A stretch of DNA of 64,000 bases, from NCBI RefSeq assembly GCF_005405465.1, contig NZ_BJEC01000006.1, positions 53,391 through 117,390 on the forward strand, written 5' to 3'. Origin of the DNA: Weissella thailandensis (lineage in GTDB: Bacteria > Bacillota > Bacilli > Lactobacillales > Lactobacillaceae). A program made the translations under genes and the position numbers. The notes under the pieces are model-generated. The model saw only the letters and a program-made list of their open reading frames with translations, was not told where the DNA came from and ran no database searches. This document shows, in pieces, positions 46,948-54,284 of this stretch (position 1 is the first letter of the stretch; each line of letters begins with the position of its first letter).

Positions 46948-48352
46948 AACAGGGGGCTTTGCGAATTTTGCAACGGGGGAAAAGAAAACAGGTGCTGTAC
47001 TATTACCAACCCACTTTACGACAGCAGCACAAGCAACGAAAGCAGGTAAACAATTTGGTAATCTAGTACGCACTTATGCTGCTAAAAGTTCAAAAGTAAT
47101 GGATGAAAATAACCAAGCTTTAATGGATGTGACCGATGCTGAACAAGCACAAAGCGCTAGTGATAGTTTTGGTTACAGTTCCCGTTTTTCCGCTACCGGT
47201 GATGAACACCCGTTGTTTGATAGTGATACGTTAAATATAACCGATGAGCAAATGGACAAACTAGAAGATACACTAAATTTAGCACAGGCAAATGGCAATA
47301 TTTTACATGAGATGGCATTCTCGATGCGGGGTGATTGGTTAGTTGAAAATGGCTTGTATGACCCTGAAACGAAACAGTTAGATCAAGATAAATTGAAACG
47401 TGCTGAACAACATATCGTGAAAGATTTGTTCGAAAAAGGTGGCCCACAACCCTTAGGCGAAGGACCCGATGATGTGGTTTGGTTTGGCGCAGTACATCAA
47501 GACACTGATCACTTAAATATGCACATTTGGTATGCCAAGGTTTCACCTGAAACCCGCCCTAGTATGTTGCACAAAAATGGTGGACCTAAGGGGGTCATTG
47601 ATTTCAAAGCGAAACATCAAGCTGAAAGTAAATTCCGTTATGAACTAGAGTCGGAAGCGACCAAAATGCAACGGGCAAATGTATATGAAGCCGTCGGTAA
47701 TTACCGAGGTCAAATTAAGCAAGATTCACTCACCAAACTGGATCAAGCTCATAAATATACGCCGGACCTGCAGAAAATTTATGACATTTTACCGCAAGAT
47801 TTACGAGGACGTTGGAAAGTCGGTAACACTGATACGTTAGTGACGAATGACAAAAGCTGAATGGCACCAGCTAATCGTCGAATGAACACGTTAATTGATA
47901 AATTATTGACATATGAATTAAAAGACGACTACCAAGCATTTAAGACGACGGCCCAAAAGATGGATGCCATGATGACTGAAACACACGGGCAACAACATCA
48001 AGGCCAAGCGAAATGGTCAGAGATGCAAGACCAACGATTACGTAAAGAATTAGCGAATGGTATTTATCGGCAGTTTAACGAACAGTTTAAACTAGGCAGT
48101 CATCAAAATGATGATCAGTTCCATAAGCAAGCTAATGGTAATTTTGAAAAAGCGAAACAAAAACAACAACCAGCAGAAACGCCACAACCTAAGCACCATA
48201 AAGCGGCCCCCTTAGGTAAATTAAATAAGATTGCCAAACGGATGACGAAACAAAGTCGGCAAGAAATGCAACAAGTACAGAGGATGTTGCAAGAGACAAT
48301 GGCAGAGCAAAGTCAGGATGTCAGTGATGAATCACTTTCACGGCATCTATGA
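46940..48352 (+). pseudogene. MobL/MobP-type relaxase split by an in-frame TGA
   Basis: The N-terminal 306 codons include the metal-binding relaxase motif VHQDTDHLNMHIWY. The frame hits TGA at 47858-47860 (VTNDKS-stop) and continues unbroken as MAPANRRMNTLIDKLL to 48352 with a basic, Gln-rich tail. Trp would suit the stop position. An ATG follows directly, so the C-terminal part might be made separately by termination-reinitiation. Intact, it would nick oriT and lead the strand during mobilization. The nuclease core is complete in the first part. Confidence 0.8.
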
Positions 48353-48387
48353 GTTCTTACTAAAATAAATTATTAATCAATACAAAA

Positions 48388-48430
48388 AGTGCCACAAACA
48401 CTGATATATTAGTGCTTGTGGCATTCTTTT
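48388..48430 (+). terminator. Terminator after the relaxase gene
   Basis: GTGCCACAAACACT pairs with AGTGCTTGTGGCAT, followed by TCTTTT. Confidence 0.8.
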
Positions 48431-48431
48431 A

Positions 48432-48440
48432 TGTTATAAT
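48432..48440 (+). promoter_or_regulatory. Extended -10 promoter of the toxin gene
   Basis: TGTTATAAT combines a TG extension with a perfect TATAAT (48435-48440). No good -35 is seen at the proper distance. Confidence 0.5.
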
Positions 48441-48547
48441 AGTTGTACAGGTTAAAGGCGGTGGCTGACTTTCTATTAGGAAGAAGGTGATGCCTATGAA
48501 TGCAATTCATGGACACCAGAATCTAACGAAAGGAGGATCAGCCAGAA

Positions 48548-48640
48548 ATGTCTGTTCACGATGCAATGTCCTTAGTGATATTGTTCGCGACTTTCTTGTT
48601 GGCGTTGTTGACGTATATCGACAACCACAACAAGAAGTAA
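48548..48640 (+). CDS. Holin-like type I toxin, 30 residues
   Basis: This tiny frame codes for MSVHDAMSLVILFATFLL and then ALLTYIDNHNKK. It is a single hydrophobic helix with a charged end, closely resembling the putative holin-like toxins of lactobacilli, which belong to type I toxin-antitoxin systems. AGGAGG lies 11 bases before the ATG. A long structured leader (48441-48547) precedes it, as expected for a toxin mRNA under RNA control. Its position beside a relaxase suggests plasmid-type maintenance. Confidence 0.8.
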   Translation: MSVHDAMSLVILFATFLLALLTYIDNHNKK

Positions 48641-48650
48641 GACAAACTAA

Positions 48651-48690
48651 AAAACCGCCCCATACTTTGACGAGTTAGGCGGTTTTAATT
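48651..48690. terminator. Bidirectional terminator shared by toxin mRNA and antisense RNA
   Basis: AAAACCGCC and GGCGGTTTT form a perfect stem with an 18-base loop, with A and T runs on both sides. Confidence 0.75.
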
Positions 48691-48723
48691 ATTTTAAAAT
48701 CAGTCACCGTTAAAGTAACCTGG

Positions 48724-48751
48724 GCCTCGTGTTGGTAGCACGGGGCTTTTT
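48724..48751 (+). terminator. Second terminator hairpin downstream of the toxin gene
   Basis: GCCTCGTG pairs with CACGGGGC (one T-G pair), followed by TTTTT. It may end a longer toxin transcript or form the 5' hairpin of the antisense RNA. Confidence 0.65.
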
Positions 48752-48821
48752 GTTTACAAATAAATTATACCATAGCTATGAAAAATCCCCAAATTTTAAG
48801 GTGTCCGGAGTCTGTAGAATA

Positions 48822-48886
48822 ATAAGCATAAGGTTTGATATGGAAGTTGAAATACTTCTGTAACATACCTTGTGCTTATATTTTTG
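48822..48886. terminator. Two-part hairpin with T run
   Basis: ATAAGCATAAGGT pairs with ACCTTGTGCTTAT, enclosing a smaller GAAGT/ACTTC stem, then TATTTTTG. No gene directly upstream explains it. Confidence 0.55.
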
Positions 48887-49458
48887 TCAAAAAGGCTTAA
48901 TTTATTAAGAAAACCTAAAAAATGAAAATAAGCACGAAAAAAAAAGACCAACCAGTGGCTAGTCGATTATGTACTTTGAAAACTAGATATAAAAATTGAT
49001 TACTATAAAATAATGTCTCGACAACCTTATTCAAAAATCAAATTTACTTAACTAATCTTCAATATGATAATTGTAAAGTATTTTGTGAATTATAGCAATC
49101 ATGGTTAGCTGTTAATTAGCTAACTCGGAGCCTCTAAAAGAGTGTAGAGAGAACAGTCTAGGACAGTTACTAAAATCTAAGTAATTTTGTTACTCCGTTA
49201 GAAAAAACCTCAGTATCGATGCGATGTGTGCATACAGTGGCATGTATGTTACACCAAAGGTTCTGAGTCATGAAAACAACAAAATTATGAGAGATTATAC
49301 ATGCACAGAGATATAGTCAGTATGGTTTGTTGAATAACGTGCCAATTGTTAATTTTCAAAACAAAAATATAGTCACAAATTGATTCAATAGTAAAAAAAG
49401 TTTTATGAGAATGTTATTTAATGAGTAGTATATTTATTTAGCACTTACAATATTTTCT
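48887..49458. other. Non-coding region with several strong inverted repeats
   Basis: No gene is seen. ACTTTGAAAACTAGATAT near 48973 resembles sequence found beside rRNA genes of this group, but no rRNA is present. Stems follow: GTTAGCT/AGCTAAC (about 49103-49124), the distant pair AGTAATTTTGTT/AACAAAATTAT (about 49180 and 49277), and GTGTGCATAC/GTATGTTACAC (about 49226-49254) inside it. It may be an RNA gene or plasmid control region. Confidence 0.4.
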
Positions 49459-50792
49459 GGTAGCGTCAAGAATCTTGTGTAAATGAAATGCCCTCTAACT
49501 TAAATTAATGATGCTTCCAAGGTGTCCTGGAGTCCTTTGAACCCTCGGTAGATCCGCTTCAGAGACTTCTCGTTATAAACATTAAACTGAGAAACCAGGA
49601 AGCAATCCAGGGAATCTTCCGTTGGAAATTGTTCTTTGTGGTGGGTGGTGCGCTTGAGATGCTTATTAAAGTTCTCAATCAGGTTAGTGGAGTATAGTGA
49701 TTGCCGGATAGCTGGTGGAAAGTCCATGAAAGTGAGTAAATTCGGCATTTTAAGCAGATCTTTGATTAATTTGGGATAGGTCTGATGTCAGTTGTTGGCG
49801 AACTCATTCAGTTTCAGTTCGGCTGCTTCACGGTTGGCGGCCCGATGAACTTGTTTAAAGTCACTGATCACGGCCTTGCGGTCTTTTACGCGAACTTTGT
49901 TCACCAGATTCCGCCCAACATGAACCAGGCAACGTTGTCGTTTGGTTTTAGGGAAATGCCGATTCAAGCCTTCATCCAAACCAACTAACCCATCGGCCAC
50001 AAACAACAGCACATCTTTAACGCCCTGCTTGATCAAGGTTCCCAGCAGTTCAGTCCAGATTCCAGTCGATTCCGTTGGCGCCACTTGGTAGTTCAGCACT
50101 TCTTTCGTACCATCTGGACGAATGCCAATCGCAATATGAACGGCTTCTTTTTGAACGGTATCCCGCTTTAACGGCAAGTAAGTGGCATCTAAGAAGATGG
50201 CCGCATATTGTGAAGCCAGTCGACGTTGCTGGAAAGCTTGAACCTGTTCATTGACGGCTTTAGTTATGTTGGAAACCGTGGCTTTGGAGTAGTGAGCACC
50301 GTACATTTTCTCAATGAGTTCGGCAATTTCAGCAGTGGTAATTCCCTTGGTATACAACTGAATGACCGTTGTTTCTAAATTATCACTGTGCCGACCGTAG
50401 GCTGGCAAGGTATGATTTTCAAACCGGCCATTGCGATATCGAGGAATGGTTAAGTTAAGTTGGCCGTACTTCGTATCAAACGAGCGCTCATAACTGCCGT
50501 TGCGGTTATTACCAGTGTTAATCCCAGCGTATGAGTAGCGTTCGTAACCTAAAAACTCTGCCAGTTCGGTTTGAAGCAGTTGGTTAATCGCAATTTCTAG
50601 GTGGTGACGAAAAACTTCGTCCAAATCTTGCTTTTGGGCTAGTGCAGCGATAATTTCTGTGGTAAGTTCATTCATGGGGAATGCCTCCTGTGATGTTTTC
50701 TGTGATTACTAAATATCATAAGGGAAGGCATTCCCTATTTCTATACAATTCAAAAATCTTTTATGCATTTACACAAGATATTTTACGCTCTC
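49459..50792 (-). mobile_element. IS256-family insertion sequence, inactivated
   Basis: The 1.33-kb element is bounded by inverted repeats: GGTAGCGTCAAGAATCTTGTGTAAATG (49459-49485, key part ATCTTGTGTAAATG) and its partner ending CATTTACACAAGATATTTTACGCTCTC (50766-50792). The eight bases outside the two ends (TATTTTCT and ATTTGACG) do not match, so no target duplication is visible. Recombination between copies or old age could explain that. Confidence 0.85.
49500..50675 (-). pseudogene. IS256-family transposase with in-frame TGA
   Basis: The N-terminal 295 codons include the HTH and most of the DDE core (DATYLPLKRD, VADGLVGL). The frame meets TGA at 49790-49788 after LNEFANN and continues without shift as HQTYPKLIKDLLKMPNLL and STNLIENFNKHLKR to 49500. 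The family usually has Trp after this segment, so TGG to TGA is the simplest cause. The last catalytic Glu lies beyond the stop, so the short form should be inactive. Confidence 0.85.
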
Positions 50793-50984
50793 ATTTGACG
50801 CTTTTTAAGATTTTGTGTATCAATAGACTATGCAAAGTTATTATGTCTTAAAGCGGCTTTTAAAGGGATTGAAAGGGCTTTGATTCAAAAGCTATTTCTG
50901 AAAATACTAATACTATGTTATTTGGATTAAAATTGTTTTGGTTTCACTAAATAGTCGACATCAGTCTGGGTTGCTCAGAAGTCC

Positions 50985-51086
50985 AAGCAGCCATTGGTTG
51001 GTATATCAATTTTTATAATCCCAATCGTATCTCAAATGTCGCCTAATTAACTGAACAAAAATAGTCCAATTTATTGACTTCTGAGC
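50985..51086 (+). mobile_element. IS remnant (right end), inverted partner of 56497-56571
   Basis: The segment encodes the degenerate end of an IS3-like transposase, GWYINFYNPNRISNVA, followed by a terminal sequence that ends AATTTATTGACTTCTGAGC. About 60 of its last 65 bases recur in reverse orientation at 56497-56565. Confidence 0.7.
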
Positions 51087-51276
51087 ATTCAGTCAAGCCC
51101 ATATCTTTCGTTAAGATTTATGTTGCAACCTATAGTTATAAGAAATGAATATGGCAAAAAGTGATTAGGTAATGTTTATTAATCCATGATCATTAGTCTT
51201 CATTTGTAATTGATAAAAATCAAAGTGCTTGACAATGATAAGGGGTAATTATAAATTACATGTAAGTTCATTAAAC

Positions 51277-51286
51277 TACATTTGTA
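51277..51286. promoter_or_regulatory. cop box (CopY operator)
   Basis: TACATTTGTA fits TACANNTGTA exactly and precedes the YdhK gene by 36 bases. A related TTACATGTAA lies 20 bases upstream. Confidence 0.7.
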
Positions 51287-51321
51287 GACGAAGGTTGTAT
51301 TACCAAAAGGAGACAAATCGT

Positions 51322-52239
51322 ATGAAAAAAACAATTATAAGTAGTCTTTTATCTGTAGCATTATTAAGTTCTTATCCACTAGTGAATAAGGTAGGCGCGA
51401 ATACACTTGATGATGCAGATAATGCTGCTCAAGCTGGCTCGAAAACGGTGGCTAGCGAAGCAACGGATAAATCTCAAACAGGCCACGAAGGTATGAAACA
51501 TGATGAATCTGGGAAAATTCCAGAAGGATTGGTAGAGGCAGAAAATCCAACTTATCCAGAAGGAAGCGAAGTAACGATTCAAACCGATCACATGCCAGGA
51601 ATGATGGGAGCTACAGGTGAGGTTGTAGGTGCCTTTGATTCAATTACCTATGAAATCACCTATAACGATACCAAAACAGGAGAGGAAATCGCCAATCACA
51701 AATGGGTTGTACACGATGAAGTTGAAAATGCCCAAGACGAGCCTTACCAAGTAGGTGACAAAGTCGTTCTAGAAGCTAACCATATGCCCGGTATGCAAGG
51801 GGCGACCGCAACCATTGATTCGGCAGAGGACACCACTGTTTATATGGTCACGTACACGGATACAGAAACAGACGATACTGTTGAAAATCATAAATGGCTA
51901 ACAGAAGAAGAATTAGGGGAAGAAGAACAAGACTCAAGCCAATTTTGGAGAGCACGTACAGTAGAAGAAGTACAAGCAGATGTTTCCCAATACGATACAT
52001 TAGAAGAACTTCAAAATTACGAAGTGGTTGGGGGAGATACTCTCTGGGCGATTTCTCAAAGTACTAATTTTTCAGTAGACGATTTAACTGAAGCATTTAA
52101 TATTAAAAACGCTGATTTAATATTTGCTAACTACACACTTGAAAATCAACCATCATTAGAAGATAGCTATGAGAACCAGATAATTAGCGAGTCCAAAAAA
52201 ACAAGAGATATGGATAATATGGGGAGATATGAAGCATGA
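51322..52239 (+). CDS. Secreted YdhK/DUF1541 protein with C-terminal LysM-like domain
   Basis: The start at 51322 follows AAAGGAGAC; the frame is open further upstream. An N-terminal signal peptide ends near KVGANT and has no lipobox. Two DUF1541 units follow (DHMPGMMGATG and NHMPGMQGATA), rich in His and Met, then a LysM-like segment VVGGDTLWAISQSTNFSVDD. Such proteins are linked to copper loci and may bind copper outside the cell. The end (DMDNMGRYEA) runs into the next frame, so the two genes were probably one, broken by an indel near 52225. Confidence 0.75.
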   Translation: MKKTIISSLLSVALLSSYPLVNKVGANTLDDADNAAQAGSKTVASEATDKSQTGHEGMKHDESGKIPEGLVEAENPTYPEGSEVTIQTDHMPGMMGATGEVVGAFDSITYEITYNDTKTGEEIANHKWVVHDEVENAQDEPYQVGDKVVLEANHMPGMQGATATIDSAEDTTVYMVTYTDTETDDTVENHKWLTEEELGEEEQDSSQFWRARTVEEVQADVSQYDTLEELQNYEVVGGDTLWAISQSTNFSVDDLTEAFNIKNADLIFANYTLENQPSLEDSYENQIISESKKTRDMDNMGRYEA

Positions 52240-52660
52240 TGAGTCGGGAGAAATTACAGAAGGCTTGGAAGGAGCTGAAAATCCGATGTACGAAGTAGGA
52301 GAATCTGTTATTCTTAAGCACGGTCATATGCCTGGAATGGAAGGTGCCGAAGCAACTGTTTCTGGCGTATTTGCTACGACGGCTTATGAAGTTTCTTTCA
52401 ATTCAACCAATGGTGGAGAACGAGAGGAAAATCATCGCTGGGTTATCCACGAAGAAATTTCTGAGTCAACCAAAGGCGCATTTGAACCTGGAGAAGAAGT
52501 GACATTAGAAGCCAACCATATGGAAGGTATGGAAGGAGCAACTGCAATAATTGATGACGCTGTAACTACGAATGTTTATATGGTGGATTACCAGCCAACA
52601 GATGGCGGAGCAGTTGTTCGCAATCATAAATGGTTTGTTGAAGAAGAATTAGCTCAATAA
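52229..52660 (+). CDS. YdhK/DUF1541 protein, N-terminally truncated or frameshifted
   Basis: It has two more DUF1541 units (HGHMPGMEGAEA and NHMEGMEGATA), 143 residues, but no signal peptide. It starts MKHDESGEITEGLEGAENP, nearly the same as residues 56-74 of the upstream protein, so the two arose by duplication. It overlaps the upstream frame by 11 bases, and no own ribosome site is seen. It is most likely the 3' half of a longer gene. Confidence 0.7.
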   Translation: MKHDESGEITEGLEGAENPMYEVGESVILKHGHMPGMEGAEATVSGVFATTAYEVSFNSTNGGEREENHRWVIHEEISESTKGAFEPGEEVTLEANHMEGMEGATAIIDDAVTTNVYMVDYQPTDGGAVVRNHKWFVEEELAQ

Positions 52661-52698
52661 TTACTAGTGGTACATTAAAATACCTAAAATTTGCCCTC

Positions 52699-53127
52699 AT
52701 GATTTTAACTTTAACAGTCATTATGTACTTTCTAATGTTTGTGAATGTCAATGAATTTGCGCACATTTACTTGAGTCAAACCCGTGTTTATATGGCTATT
52801 TTGATGGGCGCAGTCATGGCTATTATTATGATGGGTTTTATGTGGAAAATGTATGATAATAAAAAATTAAACGCCGTTATAATGGGGCTTTCAGTCTTAC
52901 TCGTGCTGGGATCGTTTGGGCTTATTCAAAACCAAGTTGGCGTAGATGATACTGCTTGGATGAGAGCTATGATTCCACACCATTCTACAGCTATTATGAC
53001 GAGTGAAAATGCCAATCTCACAGATTCACGGGTGCAGTAATTAAGCGAAGAAATTATCCAAGCCCAAGAAGAAATTGCTGAGATGGAACAATTAATTGAA
53101 GATATAGAAGAAAACGGAGAAGAATAA
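52699..53127 (+). pseudogene. DUF305 membrane protein, interrupted by TAA
   Basis: Three N-terminal membrane segments are followed by the DUF305 signature MIPHHSTAIMTSENA. The frame stops with TAA at 53038-53040 after TDSRVQ and continues in phase as LSEEIIQAQEEIAEMEQLIE to 53127. In relatives a charged residue stands at this spot. DUF305 proteins of this size often occur in copper loci and are thought to bind metal through their His residues. The true start is uncertain because the frame is open upstream. Confidence 0.75.
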
Positions 53128-53283
53128 ACATTCAATCAATTTAAGAAGTAAATCAATGGTAACCTTATAATTAGTGTTGGGTAAAGATAGGAAAACAAAG
53201 GCAATAATAGCTGGTTACATTTATTTAAAAAAGACTTTACAAGAATGGTTTATAATAGTATAATTGTCTCAAACATTTAAGTT

Positions 53284-53293
53284 TACGCATGTA
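53284..53293. promoter_or_regulatory. Degenerate cop box before copY
   Basis: TACGCATGTA has one mismatch to TACANNTGTA. It lies 21 bases before the copY start codon. Confidence 0.45.
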
Positions 53294-53314
53294 GACAATA
53301 AGGAGGGAAAGAGA

Positions 53315-53770
53315 ATGAGTACAATAGTAGTTAACCCTCATATCACAGATGCTGAATGGGAAGTTATGCGTGTAGTCTGGGCGAATGGTCGAGTGACTAG
53401 TAAAGAAATCATCTCCATATTGAAAGAAAAAATGGACTGGAAACCAGCCACTATTAAAACGCTCTTAGGTCGACTGGTTGAAAAAGGCGTACTAAATACA
53501 GAGCAAGAAGGTAGAAAATTTATTTATACTACCAATATTGAAGAGAAAGAAGCCGTAGGAAATTATACAGACGATATTTTCAACCGTATTTGTCGAAAGA
53601 ATGTCGGGAATGTAGTAGGGAGTATCATTGAAGATCATGTCTTAAGCTTCGATGATATCCAGCGACTAGAAGAAATATTAGAGATGAAAAAAGCTTTCGC
53701 AGTAGAAGAAGTGGATTGTCAGTGTACAGAAGGGCAATGCGAATGCCATTTACATCATCATGGAGGATAA
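53315..53770 (+). CDS. copY: CopY-type copper-responsive repressor
   Basis: This 151-residue BlaI/MecI-family winged-helix repressor begins ITDAEWEVMRVVWANGRVTS. The C-terminal metal switch CQCTEGQCEC has the CxCxxxxCxC pattern typical of CopY, followed by a His-rich end. The ATG at 53315 stands behind AGGAGGGAAAG; an upstream frame extension is ignored. Copper transfer from a chaperone should release it from cop boxes at 51277 and 53284. Confidence 0.92.
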   Translation: MSTIVVNPHITDAEWEVMRVVWANGRVTSKEIISILKEKMDWKPATIKTLLGRLVEKGVLNTEQEGRKFIYTTNIEEKEAVGNYTDDIFNRICRKNVGNVVGSIIEDHVLSFDDIQRLEEILEMKKAFAVEEVDCQCTEGQCECHLHHHGG

Positions 53771-53781
53771 GGAGCGAAAAA

Positions 53782-54146
53782 TTGGAGAATAAATCGTTTG
53801 CCATAGAAGGTATGACCTGTGCGTCTTGTGCGCAGACAGTAGAAAAAGCGGCAAAAAAGTACGTGGGGTCACACAGTCTTCTGTGAACCTAGCAACAGAA
53901 AAGTTGAGTATAGAATACAATGAACCAACTTTTTCGGTAGAAAATCTACAAAAAGCGGTGGATAATTCAGGGTATGAACTGATTGCCCAAGAGGGAAAGA
54001 CGCAAACCTTTGCAATTGAAGGGGTTGAATCTGTAGAGGTTGATTTAGCGACTAAAAAAGCAGTACTTGAAAGTCAAACAGAGAATGATACCGAAACGCT
54101 CAATGCTGCTTTAGCAGAAACTAACTATTCAGTATTAAGTGCATAA
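53782..54146 (+). pseudogene. HMA-domain copper chaperone (CopZ-like), frameshifted
   Basis: A TTG start behind AAGGAGCG opens MENKSFAIEGMTCASCAQTVEKAA, a classical HMA domain with the CASC metal site. The frame is lost in GGCAAAAAAGTACG near 53856; seven A in place of six would give KKVRGVTQSSVNLATEKL and a continuous protein to 54146. A second HMA unit follows as FAIEGVESVEVDLATKK, where the CxxC loop and first helix are missing, apparently by an in-frame deletion. It lies between copY and copB. Confidence 0.75.
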
Positions 54147-54284
54147 AGTACGAACACCATTTACTTATAGATAGTAGATAGAGATAAAGTATAGAACCCT
54201 TTTCATGAGGATTATATGCAGTGTTAGATGAGAAAGTTCTAAGACTTTAAAATCAGTCTCTAATATAATAAGGAGGAATTAAAA

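Larger units (their letters stand above)
48650..48766 (-). ncRNA. Candidate antisense antitoxin RNA
   Basis: On the minus strand ATGGTATAAT (-10, TATAAT near 48770) with TTGGGG 17 bases upstream can start an RNA at about 48765. It would run to the AAAACCGCC/GGCGGTTTT hairpin at 48651-48686, ending in TTTTTT. It would overlap the 3' end of the toxin message. This arrangement is standard for such toxin loci, but the RNA is inferred from signals only. Confidence 0.45.
50676..51321. other. IS flank, IS remnant and cop promoter region
   Basis: The IS256 right end closes at 50792. From about 50812 to 51086 there is the decayed 3' end of another transposase (VQAAIGWYINFYNPNRIS, then stops). From 51087 to 51321 there is the promoter region of the first YdhK gene with a cop box. 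Confidence 0.55.

Noticed and set aside
48487..48678. Sixty-three-residue frame over the toxin gene
   Set aside because: It overlaps the 30-residue holin-like toxin in another frame, has no recognisable content and runs into the terminator hairpin.
48971..48990. ACTTTGAAAACTAGATAT as evidence of an rRNA operon
   Set aside because: Such strings occur beside rRNA genes of lactobacilli, but no 16S, 23S, 5S or tRNA sequence is recognisable nearby.
49451..50800. Target-site duplication of the IS256 element
   Set aside because: The eight bases flanking each end differ (TATTTTCT against ATTTGACG).
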